Below, piece after piece: positions 26,188 through 35,305 of a stretch of 64,000 nucleotides of DNA. Origin of the DNA: Fibrobacteraceae bacterium (GTDB lineage Bacteria > Fibrobacterota > Fibrobacteria > Fibrobacterales > Fibrobacteraceae); the NCBI GenBank assembly GCA_017631885.1, contig JAGBSH010000004.1:60104-124103 (forward strand), given 5' to 3'. Within the stretch, counting starts at the first letter, position 1, and every line of letters begins with the position of its first letter. The notes below the pieces were generated by a model. It searched no databases, was not told the DNA's origin, and saw only the letters and a program-made list of their open reading frames with translations. Position numbers and translations under genes: made by a program.

Positions 26188-26738
26188 TGTCTTTTATCGT
26201 TTTGCTTTTTATTCTTTCTGCTGAAATTATTTTTCGCCTAGTTGTAGAAATTCGTGAATGGAGACTTTTTAATAAAAAGATTCCTTTTGCTTTTTTTCGT
26301 TGTGTACCGATTTTAAATGATTTTTTTCCTTTCCCAGAAAATATTCATGAAGAGAAAAAATCCTCTCGATTTATAGATGCTCATGAACAAGCACATAAAA
26401 AATTACATCATAAATTACTGCGCAATTTGTTGAAACTTTGTTTTTATTCTTTGATGGTTTTATTGATTGTGATTTTACTTGGAGAATGGCGATTTAGCTT
26501 GTTAGAAATTGTTCTTTGGTTTCATATCGCTCTTGGAATTTTTCGTTTATTTTACCACCGCATTTGTTGGAATCAAGAAGAAGAAGCAGATAAATTGGCT
26601 CGCGAGAGTGTAGGGAAAAATGAAGCTAAGCGAGAACTTTCGAAATTAGAAAAAGCAGAAAATCCTTCTAGTCTTTTATTTGCTTTTTTATATAAAGAAC
26701 ATCCGCCGGCGTTTTGCCGGCGGATGAACCTGAATTAA
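26187..26738 (+). CDS. Small membrane protein with M48-like HExxH zinc protease signature
   Basis: A 183-residue protein. Residues 66-70 are HEQAH, and residues 131-135 are EEEAD within NQEEEADKLARESVG, which is the spacing and form of the third zinc ligand in M48 peptidases (HtpX/Oma1 type). The C-terminus (EHPPAFCRRMNLN) recalls the family's conserved HP-R region. Hydrophobic segments are at 2-12 and roughly 84-122. It is much shorter than usual M48 enzymes (about 280 residues), so activity is uncertain. It is coupled to the DUF4954 gene by a one-base overlap. Its last codons form a perfect GC hairpin. Confidence 0.65.
   Translation: MSFIVLLFILSAEIIFRLVVEIREWRLFNKKIPFAFFRCVPILNDFFPFPENIHEEKKSSRFIDAHEQAHKKLHHKLLRNLLKLCFYSLMVLLIVILLGEWRFSLLEIVLWFHIALGIFRLFYHRICWNQEEEADKLARESVGKNEAKRELSKLEKAENPSSLLFAFLYKEHPPAFCRRMNLN
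26700..26726. terminator. Hairpin in the last codons of the M48-like gene
   Basis: Eleven-base perfect arms (CATCCGCCGGC and its complement) around GTTTT, overlapping the end of the coding region. There is no T-run on the plus strand, so it may act as an mRNA-stabilising stem or a weak bidirectional terminator between convergent genes. Confidence 0.5.
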
Positions 26739-28204
26739 CGCATTAACGTTTCATGAATTGCTTTAGCGGCTGTGCGCCCTGTTTTCATAGCAAGCACAAC
26801 TGTTTGCGGTCCATGCATAGCATCGCCACCAACATAAACATTCTTACAACTTGTAAGCCCTGTTTCTGGATCTTGCACAACAAATGTACCATTCCTATTC
26901 GTTTCAAGGCCAGGAGTAGAATCTTTAATTTCAGAAGAAACTTTACTACCGATAGCAAGCACAACCGTATCAGCATCAATAAATTCTTCTTGCCCTTCAA
27001 TTTTTACAGGGCGTGCTCTACCTTGTTCGTCAGGTTCACCAAGTTCAAACAAATCCAAGCGAATCTTTTGCACGCGCCCCAAATCATCGCCAAGAATTTC
27101 AGCTGGATTTTTAAGTTCAAGCACTTCAACGCCTTCTTCCAAAGCTTCAGTAATTTCTGCTTTACAAGCTGGCATTTCATTCCTTGTACGACGATAAACA
27201 ATACGAACCTTCTTAGCGCCAAGTCTAAACGCCATTCGAGAAGCATCCATAGCCACATTACCGCCGCCGACAATTACCACGTTCTCGCCAGAAGCAATCT
27301 CTTCACGAAGATTCCCTTTACGCAAATACTCTTCAGCAGTAAACACGCCTTTCAAATCTTCGCCCGGAACACCTGTTTTCAAAGCAAGGCCAGCCCCATT
27401 TCCAATAAAGATAGCATCAAAATTTTCATTATTAAACAATTCAGGGATAGTAATATCTTTACCAACAGTAACACCTGTTCTACAAGAAATCCCCATAGTG
27501 CTCAAAATAGAAAGCTCGTAATCTAAAATACTCTTTGGCAAGCGGAACTCAGGAATCCCATAACGCAAAACGCCACCCAATTCTTTAGCCGATTCAAAAA
27601 TCACCACATCGTGGCCAAACGTTCTCAAATCAAGAGCTGCCGCAAGACCAGCAGGGCCGCCGCCAATAACAGCTATCTTTTTCCCAGTCGGTGCATCTAC
27701 AGGCAAAGGCTTTTTCCCACCTAAATGCAAGCGTTCATAATCCGCACAAAAACGTTCCAAATTCCCAAGAGAAAGGCCTTTAGACGGATCCTTCAAACTT
27801 TTCCCGATAGCGCAATTCATTTGACACTGTTTTTCGTGCGGGCACACGCGACTACAAATTGAAGGGAACAAAGACGTATCGCGAATAAGCTTAATCGCTT
27901 CTTCAAAATTACCAGCCGCGACATATTCTAGATAAGCCGGAACAGGCATACCAATAGGACAACTAGCCGTACAAAAAGGCTTTTTACACTTCATACAGCG
28001 ACTCGCTTCAAGCCTAGCTTGCGACTCAGTCAAGCCCAAATTCGTTTCATCAAAAGAAGTGCGGCGTTCAAGCGGCAAAAGTTCCTTTGGCCTTTGCGGA
28101 GTAATCGCAAGCTTATCTTTCAACGAAACAGTCTCTTTAGCCAAAAGCGCATCTAATTCAGCTTTAGCATTAGCTTCAAGAGTATCAATATCGGAATGAA
28201 TCAT
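26735..28204 (-). CDS. NADPH-dependent glutamate synthase small-subunit family (GltD/GltA/NfnB-like)
   Basis: A 489-residue iron-sulfur flavoprotein. The N-terminal dihydropyrimidine-dehydrogenase-type cluster-binding domain has two Cys groups: CMKCKKPFCTASCP and CSRVCPHEKQCQMNC. The FAD motif is IAVIGGGPAGLAAALDL, the NAD(P)H motif is NVVIVGGGNVAMDASR, and the C-terminal FAD-contact motif is VYVGGDAMHGP. No large GOGAT subunit is adjacent, so it may be a homotetrameric NADPH-glutamate synthase or an electron-transfer subunit like NfnB. The two cannot be separated by eye. It overlaps the convergent M48-like gene by 4 bases. Confidence 0.9.
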   Translation of the reverse strand: MIHSDIDTLEANAKAELDALLAKETVSLKDKLAITPQRPKELLPLERRTSFDETNLGLTESQARLEASRCMKCKKPFCTASCPIGMPVPAYLEYVAAGNFEEAIKLIRDTSLFPSICSRVCPHEKQCQMNCAIGKSLKDPSKGLSLGNLERFCADYERLHLGGKKPLPVDAPTGKKIAVIGGGPAGLAAALDLRTFGHDVVIFESAKELGGVLRYGIPEFRLPKSILDYELSILSTMGISCRTGVTVGKDITIPELFNNENFDAIFIGNGAGLALKTGVPGEDLKGVFTAEEYLRKGNLREEIASGENVVIVGGGNVAMDASRMAFRLGAKKVRIVYRRTRNEMPACKAEITEALEEGVEVLELKNPAEILGDDLGRVQKIRLDLFELGEPDEQGRARPVKIEGQEEFIDADTVVLAIGSKVSSEIKDSTPGLETNRNGTFVVQDPETGLTSCKNVYVGGDAMHGPQTVVLAMKTGRTAAKAIHETLMR

Positions 28205-28359
28205 AAAAATCCTTTTTGTCTAAAAACATACGGCAAAACAAATTCCCTTCAAATATAATATTTCATCACTCAAGAAGAACTTTTTTTTTAGAGAACTTTC
28301 TCTCAAGCCAAATCAGCCAAACTTTAGCCCTTCTAAAAATGACTCAATTTTCATTAAGA

Positions 28360-28440
28360 AAGGGAAAAGCATTTCCCTAGTTCGCACGTTGTTGCTCACT
28401 ACCCTTTCTAACGGGCTCAAACGCCGCCCGTAACGCCTGC
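28360..28440. repeat. GC-richer interspersed repeat, copy A
   Basis: AGGGAAAAGCATTTCCCTAG followed by TTCGCACGTTGTTGCTCACT and ACCCTTTCT recurs almost unchanged at 45711-45760 just after the tRNA-Glu terminator. Non-coding; a GC-rich tail with ACGGGC/GCCCGT arms follows. Confidence 0.65.
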
Positions 28441-29992
28441 TCAAAAGGTTTTTGAAAATTCTTTCAAATGTTTTTCACTACAACTCATTTGAAGTTTAAA
28501 ATTTTTATAACTCTCTACATTCTGTGGAACAGGAAAAGCAAATGTCAAAACTGTTCCAGTATCATTTGCAAGTTTATAAGTTTTCAAAAATTCAAAATCC
28601 ACCGCTTCAAAGCCTCTTTCACCAGAAAAACAAAAGTCTTCAACATTAAACTTTGTTTTGTCATTGCTAGGAGCTAACATTTCTTTGTCATTGCGAGGAG
28701 CGGAGCGACGAAGCAATCCATCATCAACTTTTTTTGGATAAATAAACCCACCCGTTGCAATTTTCATTGTGTGCATATAAGAAATTATCTGATACAAATC
28801 ATCTCGAACAAAACCATTTTCAAGATGTTTGTATTTTGCGATAAAAATCTGGATAAATGCGACGATAACATTTTGAAAATGCAATTTCGCCATCATCATT
28901 TTTTGAATTATCAAAAAGTTTAATTCCTCCTTCGCCAGTTTTGTTTGAAGGATGTAGAAATTGTTTTTCGGCAAGTTTTGGATTGCACAAAATTGTTGCA
29001 AGATATTCTTCCCAAAGCCAAGCGCCGTCAAAAAGAATTCCGTAAACTGGAGAATTACTTTGTGAATATTGCATAGATTGATGGCGCAAAATCAAAAGAC
29101 AAAGTTGCTGCAAATATTTGTAGCCAAAATAATATGGATGATTTAGAGGACGCAAATTGTTGTGAATAACTTTTGCACGATTTTGAAAACAATACGAAGA
29201 ATCTGTTGCTGCCACAATTTGTTTTACAGCATCTTTTGTGTCGTTATCAGAATTTAATAGGGATTTTCCAATTTCTTTTTGTTTTAAAAATTCAATTGTG
29301 TGGCGAATAAGCTGCGTTATATCGTTATCTGCTGAATATTCGCGGCTTCGATAGGCAATTTTTCCATTAAAAGGCGTGTTTTGTTTTATGTGACGATTTA
29401 TATCAATTACGCCTTTTACAGCCGCATCATTTTTGTGAAAAGTTCTGTAAGTTCTAAAAATTCCTTGGCGAAGTGCTCGTTTTAGCAAATGAGGAAAAAT
29501 TAAAAACAGCAAATCAAAGCCATCATTTTTGCTGTGGGAATAATTCATATCAAAAAGGTTTATGCGAAAAACTTTTTCTAACATATAGTGCAGAAAAAAA
29601 TCTTGACCGTTGTCGTTTGTGTTTTCAGTAAAGCGAGAACGAATTTCAAGTTTGGTGTTGTGATTTTTGTTTCCGCCCAAACCAACAAAGCCCATCAAAT
29701 TTCCAGTTTTTACTTTTACGTTTTCAACATCACAAATTGTATCGCCATCATAATTTGGATTTCCCACAAGTTCACAAATAGAAAGTTCTTCAATTCCGTT
29801 ATTGTGCTCGTTCAAACAATGAGGAAAAACTAAAAGATTTGCATTTTTCTTACAAAGGTCTTGCAAGGACTTTCCTGCGATGGATTGTAAATCTTGAAAC
29901 GCATGAATTTGGGATTGCACATCATTTTGCAAAAGTGTTGTAAGAGAAGGCGGATTTTTGATATTGTTGTCGGTTAAGGTTAGGTGTGGCAT
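28441..29992 (-). pseudogene. mcrC: mcrC-like restriction endonuclease gene, frameshifted
   Basis: McrC is the PD-(D/E)XK cleavage subunit of modification-dependent McrBC enzymes. The first 390 codons (29992 to 28820) carry the McrC N-terminal and middle regions (LEIRSRF, RALRQGIFRTY, ILFDGAWLWEEYLA) and reach RRIYPDF, the first catalytic Asp. The frame then ends in YRKIQTS-stop. The homologous continuation AKYKHLENGFVRDDLYQIISYMHTMK is in another frame (the overlapping open frame down to 28441). Removing one T from a TTTTT run restores PDFIAKYK, but the expected Asp before KYK is missing, so a small deletion is more likely. A REP-like repeat is also inserted near 28681-28715. The enzyme is probably inactive unless recoded. 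Confidence 0.78.
28679..28716. repeat. REP-like element inserted in mcrC
   Basis: TTTGTCATTGCGAGGAGCGG followed by AGCGACGAAGCAATCC is a typical dispersed REP-like unit. On the minus strand it is read through as GLLRRSAPRNDK inside the McrC C-terminal region. Confidence 0.7.
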
Positions 29993-30000
29993 GATTTATT

Positions 30001-30846
30001 TTAATTTTCCTCTATTTCCTTAACATCTTTTACATCAAGCAAAATTTTATCTTCTGCATTTAAAGGTGAAATTACAGATTTTCCAATCCGTTCTTCAATA
30101 TCAACACGGGCGTTTTTTGCAACAGAACCACCTTCTTTTGCAACTTGTAGATTTTCTGAAAAAGTTTCAGGTTCTTTTGATTTTGAAATTGCTGTAGTTG
30201 TAACTTCGGCAAGCATATTCAAAACCAGTTCGATATTTGTCATATTATCGCGTAAGTTTTCTTTCTTTAGACCTTTTAGTTCTTTATAATCTTTTACAGA
30301 TAAACCACTCCAAGCCTTTGTCATCTCATTTGTTAAAATTGCATAATCTTTTTCTTTATCAATTCCCCGTGCCTTCCATTCGTCTGTAAGTTCTTTTCGC
30401 ATTTCAATTGTTTGCAATCGTTGATTTATCCAATTTTCTGTGTATCCTTTTGCACGATAAAAATCAGCACCACGCAAAATTGCTTTTTCAGGGTCAGCAA
30501 TTTCATCAAGACGCTCCGAGCCAACTTGCGCTAACCACAATTTAAAAGGCTCTGCTTTTGGAGAAGGAATTGATTGGATAAGGCGCAGGATGCCTGCGGT
30601 ATTCGCTGCTTGAATTTCTCTGAGTTTTCCATCTTTTCCTACCATTTTAACTAGGGTACAAATTGTACCCCAGTTGGAATTTAATTCCAAATCCCGAGAA
30701 CGCATTTTTTTTAGATACTGTTTTGCATCTTTACTTTCAGTCAAAACTTCAATTACATCAACAACAGAAAAATACCATTCTTCTTGTTCTGCATCCCAAT
30801 GAGAACGAACAACTTTATTTTCAAATAATTTTATTTTATTTTCCAT
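30001..30846 (-). CDS. DinD/BRO-N family protein inside the McrBC locus
   Basis: A 281-residue protein. The N-terminal ~110 residues match the BRO-N/antirepressor domain (KVVRSHWDAEQEEWYFSVVDVI, QYLKKMRSRD, TAGILRLIQSIPSPKAEPFK). The middle (MRKELTDEWKARGI, YAILTNEMTKAW) and the C-terminal GGSVAKNARVDIEERIGKSV are those of DinD (DNA-damage-inducible protein D)-like proteins. BRO-N domains bind DNA. It lies 9 bases downstream of mcrB and 8 bases upstream of mcrC on the same strand, so it is part of that operon. A regulatory or damage-linked role in the restriction system is inference. Confidence 0.8.
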   Translation of the reverse strand: MENKIKLFENKVVRSHWDAEQEEWYFSVVDVIEVLTESKDAKQYLKKMRSRDLELNSNWGTICTLVKMVGKDGKLREIQAANTAGILRLIQSIPSPKAEPFKLWLAQVGSERLDEIADPEKAILRGADFYRAKGYTENWINQRLQTIEMRKELTDEWKARGIDKEKDYAILTNEMTKAWSGLSVKDYKELKGLKKENLRDNMTNIELVLNMLAEVTTTAISKSKEPETFSENLQVAKEGGSVAKNARVDIEERIGKSVISPLNAEDKILLDVKDVKEIEEN

Positions 30847-30855
30847 ATATTACTC

Positions 30856-32796
30856 TCAGGCTTTCAGTTCTTCTGCCTTATCATACGCAGCTTTCAAATC
30901 TTCAAGTTTCCCATTCGGATTGCCCCGCAAATATTCCTGCAAAATTCCTTTGATGTGATATTCCCAAAGTTTGCCAAAATCCCCATCGTAATTATTTAAC
31001 TTCAAGAAATAACTTGCACCAATATGATAGGCGTCGTTTAAATCTTCAATTTTTGAAATTGCAGCGTTTAAGTTTTTCATTCGGCGTTTTGCTTCTTCTG
31101 CAAGGTCTTTGTCTAGCTCTGCATCTAACATACATTGAGTATCTTCAGCTTTTACTTCTATCCATGAAAAACGACGACGGAATGCAAAATCCATTGATTC
31201 AACGCTTCGGTCAATATCGTTCATTGTACCGATGATGTACACATTTTCTGGGATGAAAAAATGACCATAATCGGTAGATTTCAAAGCTTTATCAAATTCG
31301 TTACCCTTAGTTTCAAGATTTGCATATTGAGTTTTTATAGTTGTAACTGTTTTATTACCATTTTTAATTACATCTAAGTCGTCAGAATAAACCCTATACC
31401 CAGGATCGACAGAATAGAAAAGTTCCCCAAATATTTTTGCAACTTCCCCACGGTTAATTTCATCGATAATGAAAACGAAGTTTTTAAGTGGTATTTTTTC
31501 AGCAGTTTCTGAAGTGTTTTTAGGAGATGAAATTTTAAGTTTATCAATTTCTTTACAGATTACAAAAACGTAAGAATCTTGTTGCTGTCTAGTTTGTGCA
31601 GAATGAATTAATCTTACATCTTTTACTTCATTCAACTGAATGTTTTTTTCAAAAATATTTATAATATCAAATTTAGATACTTTTAAATCAGGTGAACTAT
31701 TATTTGGGATTTCGACAAAAATCCATTTATCATCATAATCTACGATATTGAATTTATTTCCATTCTTGAGTAAAAACTCTTTTTTATTTTTTATTGAATC
31801 ATCTAAGTAATATTCAATTTTTCTTGCTATATCTTTTTCTTCTGCAACTTCCTCCACACTTTTTTTACTATCCACCAAATTTTTCAACGCCCTCTCACAA
31901 AACTTCTTAAACACACCATCTTTTCTTTCAAAACCGATTTGGTCAGAACCATCAACCTGCTTTGGACGCAAACCTTCAACAAAATCTGTGTAATCATAAG
32001 ACGGATGAAACTGCACAAAGCCGATATTATCATCTTCACAGCCTAATTCTTTTGCAATCTGCTTTGCCATAAAAGTTTTACCGGTACCCGGAGCGCCTGT
32101 AAGAATTACGTTTTTATTTGCCAAAAGATTATTTTTTATTTCATCGAGTTTTTTTTCGTAGTCTGTCATTTGTAAGACTCCTATTTCCCATTTCAAAAAT
32201 TCATCAAAAAAGACTTTTAAATCATCGGTGATATTTTCTGTAAATAAACCTAATTCTTCTATTGTTTTTTCTAATTCTTTTTTAGCATCAACCTTTGGTT
32301 CTTTGGATAAGTATAAAGATGTAATATGATTATTTTCCCAATTAGCGTGAATGTTATACCAAGTCTCCATCCAATGGAGATAGCAATTTCTCTGTTGGTA
32401 ACCACGCCCATGGCTATTATAAATAGTTATTCCTATTCTTCTTCCTTTATAGCAATCCCATTTGTTTATTTGAATTTGTATGCCATTTCCATTTTCTCCT
32501 TTTCCAGTAGATTTAAATTTTTCCTTTATTGGTTTTATAAATTTCTCATATCCACTGAAATTTTCATCCTGATTTTCACACCATTCAAGATGCGTTACAA
32601 AATATTCCAATAAACACTTAAATCTAATTAAATCCTTCTCTTCCATCACCTCAATTCCTTCTAAAATACCTGTTTCATCAAATACTTCTAAGGCTTTCTC
32701 ATTAAAAAGATTTTTATCCTGAACAAAACTAGTCCACTGCTCTTTTGTAATCCCGGGATTATATTCTTCCAAACTTGGAAACCATTCCTTTTCCAT
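30856..32796 (-). CDS. mcrB: McrB-like AAA+ GTPase subunit of a modification-dependent restriction system
   Basis: A 646-residue protein. The N-terminal ~200 residues are a variable region that should read the modified DNA; it resembles no domain I can name. The AAA+ core has Walker A GAPGTGKTFMAKQ near residue 236, Walker B FVFIIDEINRGEVAKIFGEL, and the McrB-type sensor IIGTMNDIDRSVESMDFAFRRRF, where MND replaces the usual NTAD-like GTP motif. McrB assembles in rings, hydrolyses GTP and drives McrC to cut methylated DNA. AAGGAAG precedes the ATG. It is the first gene of an operon with the DinD-like gene and mcrC; since mcrC is damaged, the system may be non-functional. Confidence 0.9.
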   Translation of the reverse strand: MEKEWFPSLEEYNPGITKEQWTSFVQDKNLFNEKALEVFDETGILEGIEVMEEKDLIRFKCLLEYFVTHLEWCENQDENFSGYEKFIKPIKEKFKSTGKGENGNGIQIQINKWDCYKGRRIGITIYNSHGRGYQQRNCYLHWMETWYNIHANWENNHITSLYLSKEPKVDAKKELEKTIEELGLFTENITDDLKVFFDEFLKWEIGVLQMTDYEKKLDEIKNNLLANKNVILTGAPGTGKTFMAKQIAKELGCEDDNIGFVQFHPSYDYTDFVEGLRPKQVDGSDQIGFERKDGVFKKFCERALKNLVDSKKSVEEVAEEKDIARKIEYYLDDSIKNKKEFLLKNGNKFNIVDYDDKWIFVEIPNNSSPDLKVSKFDIINIFEKNIQLNEVKDVRLIHSAQTRQQQDSYVFVICKEIDKLKISSPKNTSETAEKIPLKNFVFIIDEINRGEVAKIFGELFYSVDPGYRVYSDDLDVIKNGNKTVTTIKTQYANLETKGNEFDKALKSTDYGHFFIPENVYIIGTMNDIDRSVESMDFAFRRRFSWIEVKAEDTQCMLDAELDKDLAEEAKRRMKNLNAAISKIEDLNDAYHIGASYFLKLNNYDGDFGKLWEYHIKGILQEYLRGNPNGKLEDLKAAYDKAEELKA

Positions 32797-32958
32797 AACT
32801 TCCTTAATTATCTAAAAATTTCTTTCGACTTAAATATATCTTTATTTTAAAAAAAAAGAACCATTCCGTTTTTATTTTTGCAAACGCATATTCTATGTCA
32901 TTTTATGTCATAAAAGTTTTGGTATTTTTAGCCTACCAATATTTTTCCTGGAGTTTTT

Positions 32959-33300
32959 ATGCCTGTTGAATATAGCCTTTCTTGCTCAAAATGTGGGTAT
33001 TTTAAAAAGTTGAATTATGGCAGTTTTTTCAGCCCTTTTGATTCTTGCGGTAAAATGTGGGCTTATCGCATTTACGTGTGCAATTCTTGTGGCAACACGG
33101 AAAGTTTTTATTTGCCCAAAAGTGCTAAACACCGTTCTTTTTGTAAACATTGCCATTCAACAATGCAACTCTTATTACACCCAAAAGATTTAAATTTAAA
33201 AACTTGCCCGCAATGTCACAACACTATTTTAAAAACAAATGTTCAACCTTTAATAAATGTTGAATCTTCTTTTTATAAATTCTCTTCTATCCAAAGGTAG
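32959..33300 (+). CDS. Small zinc-ribbon protein
   Basis: A 113-residue protein with four Cys pairs: CSKC at the start, CNSC, CKHC and CPQC. These should form two zinc ribbons. The rest is basic and aromatic, without signal peptide or membrane segments. Proteins of this kind are often nucleic-acid or protein-interaction modules, but no specific family is recognised. It is divergent from mcrB and convergent with the CotH gene, overlapping it by 28 bases. GGAG lies upstream of the ATG. Confidence 0.75.
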   Translation: MPVEYSLSCSKCGYFKKLNYGSFFSPFDSCGKMWAYRIYVCNSCGNTESFYLPKSAKHRSFCKHCHSTMQLLLHPKDLNLKTCPQCHNTILKTNVQPLINVESSFYKFSSIQR

Positions 33301-34499
33301 CGCATTTTTAGCCATGCCTTTAAAATTTCATTCGCTTCTTTATAAGAAGAAACCGATTCATTATGCGCCCAGGATCCTGTACTTTCTAAAACGGGCCAGC
33401 GTTTAAAATTATTATTTGCCGCTTGCTTTAAATTTTTGCTCCAAACGTCCACAGAATCAATCATTGCTATAAATTCAGCTTTATGATTTTGCCAGTATTC
33501 TTTCACTTTAATGTTGAAATTTTTATCTGAAAATAAAAGCGAATTCCAGGCATGGTTTCTGACATACCAACCTTTGGGATTAACTTCGTGAGCGCCACCA
33601 TAAGCAATATCAAAATCCCAGACAGGTCCCATATTCAATTGACTCCCTTCAAACCAAGTAAAATAAACGCTACTACCAAAAGCACCATCTACATTTTTTG
33701 AAAATTCCTGAATCCAATAATAACGAATATAAGATTCTAAATCTATCCATTTTTCTAATTCATTCATTGAATATTCTTTTTCGCTTGATAAATAATTTTC
33801 AAAGGAATTCATAAAATTTTTCAAAATACGCTTTGATGAATCACTTGGAGTATCTGGAGAATGAATGTGCAAAGGCAAATTAAAATGCGAAGAAAAAATA
33901 ACTTCATCTTGACTTGAATATTTATGATCAATTTCTACTAAGAAAGAATTTTCTTTTTTAGGGATATTTACTTTGTTTTTAGCTACTTCAATTTTTTCTG
34001 TTAATTGATAAACGCCTAAATATTCTCGATTCACATACAACTCTACAAATTCAGAACGCGGTGCATAAGGCGCATTTAAGTTTTTTGCCAATTCAAAAGT
34101 TAATTTGTTCTTAATCAAAGTTTTGTCTGCGAAATTAGGGAGTAAAACCCAGTCTTTATTTTTTGGCATGTCAAACAAAGAAACTTTTTCTTTGAATTTT
34201 AATCGGTACCCGAATTTCAAAAAATCTGTAAAAGAAGAATGCCCTCGCCCACGGATTTCTAAATCATAAATTTCAGACAAAGGATTTTTTTCTTCATATA
34301 TCTGTAAAAAAGCTTGCTTATAATTTTCTCTGTCTCTAATTTCTTTAAAATCTTTTGTTTCAATTACAAGCCTTGGTAAACTCGAATACGGGTAATCAGA
34401 ATCATTTAAAGGCAAATAATCTAACTCTTGGAAATTTGGTGAATCGTATAAACAACCAAATAAAAGAAAACAAAAAACAAGCAAAAATTTTCTCACCAT
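33273..34499 (-). CDS. CotH-like lipoprotein
   Basis: A 408-residue protein with a lipobox (LLFGC, lipidated Cys near residue 16). It has the CotH kinase-like fold: LEIRGRGHSSF near the start, the LLPNFADKTLIKNKL segment, FVELYVNREYLGVYQLTEKIEV, and the catalytic-loop signature MGPVWDFDIAYGG. In Bacillus CotH phosphorylates spore coat proteins; in Fibrobacter and other fibre degraders CotH-like proteins are associated with surface and cellulosome-type proteins. The partner here is unknown. Its ATG overlaps the stop of the upstream outer membrane protein gene (ATGGTGA). Confidence 0.87.
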   Translation of the reverse strand: MVRKFLLVFCFLLFGCLYDSPNFQELDYLPLNDSDYPYSSLPRLVIETKDFKEIRDRENYKQAFLQIYEEKNPLSEIYDLEIRGRGHSSFTDFLKFGYRLKFKEKVSLFDMPKNKDWVLLPNFADKTLIKNKLTFELAKNLNAPYAPRSEFVELYVNREYLGVYQLTEKIEVAKNKVNIPKKENSFLVEIDHKYSSQDEVIFSSHFNLPLHIHSPDTPSDSSKRILKNFMNSFENYLSSEKEYSMNELEKWIDLESYIRYYWIQEFSKNVDGAFGSSVYFTWFEGSQLNMGPVWDFDIAYGGAHEVNPKGWYVRNHAWNSLLFSDKNFNIKVKEYWQNHKAEFIAMIDSVDVWSKNLKQAANNNFKRWPVLESTGSWAHNESVSSYKEANEILKAWLKMRYLWIEENL

Positions 34500-35305
34500 G
34501 AAAACCTCGATTCAATAGAAAATTTATGCCCTGTTTCTTTGCCGTAAAGAAATCCTTTTGTGACTTCATAAGAAATTCCAATATCTAAATCAAAAGATTT
34601 TTCAATTAAATTTCTATAAATGGCGGTTTTAAATCTTAAAGCACTAAAGCGGTCATTTTGTTTTTGATAAGGTATTGCAAGAGATTTATTTTTTGAATCT
34701 TTTACTCTTTGTCTAAATTCGCCAATATGTTCAATGCGCCATTTCGAAATTTTAAAAATGCCTTGCCATTGAAGGGCGATTTCTGAGCCTAATGAAAAAT
34801 TGTCTGTTGGAATGTAAAAACAAAATTCTTGAGCAAGTGAAAATTCAAACCAATTGGTAAAAGGGTAAAGGAACAAAAATTCTCCACTTACCGAATGGAA
34901 TTTTTGAAATCCTAGTTCTTTTTCAATAGGAATTGCCCAATCTAAAGAAGCACCTAAAAATTCTACTGGGAAAAATTTTACTCCAAATAAAAAAGTATCA
35001 AACCCAGAAACAGAAAGATTAGTGCCTTTATGCAAAATGTTAAAAGAGGCATCCATTTCTTGTTCAAAAGAAAATGTTCTGTATGAAAGCTCGCCTAAAA
35101 AAGATAGTTGAGAATTTAAACTTATTTCAGCAAAAGCATTAATATCGTTACTATAAACATCGTCATGTAATTCTAAAAGTGTAGCTAATGCAATAGAATT
35201 AGATGGTAGCGATTTTAAACGCAAAGGTGCATACGCAAAAAGCGTTGTTTGAAAAATAAAAAAACATACGCCAATTACGCGGAAAATTTTCAAGAGACGC
35301 CTCAA
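34493..35305 (-). CDS. Probable outer-membrane beta-barrel protein
   Basis: A 270-residue protein with a signal peptide at about 1-24 (ends FAYA). The rest alternates polar and hydrophobic residues in short strands with many aromatics at strand ends ([38 protein letters not shown]), and it ends in SRFSW, a C-terminal aromatic as in BAM-inserted barrels. No specific family is recognised. It is the middle gene of a tight operon: it overlaps folE by 4 bases (ATGA) upstream and cotH by 7 bases downstream, suggesting that it works with the CotH lipoprotein at the outer membrane. Confidence 0.68.
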   Translation of the reverse strand: MRRLLKIFRVIGVCFFIFQTTLFAYAPLRLKSLPSNSIALATLLELHDDVYSNDINAFAEISLNSQLSFLGELSYRTFSFEQEMDASFNILHKGTNLSVSGFDTFLFGVKFFPVEFLGASLDWAIPIEKELGFQKFHSVSGEFLFLYPFTNWFEFSLAQEFCFYIPTDNFSLGSEIALQWQGIFKISKWRIEHIGEFRQRVKDSKNKSLAIPYQKQNDRFSALRFKTAIYRNLIEKSFDLDIGISYEVTKGFLYGKETGHKFSIESRFSW

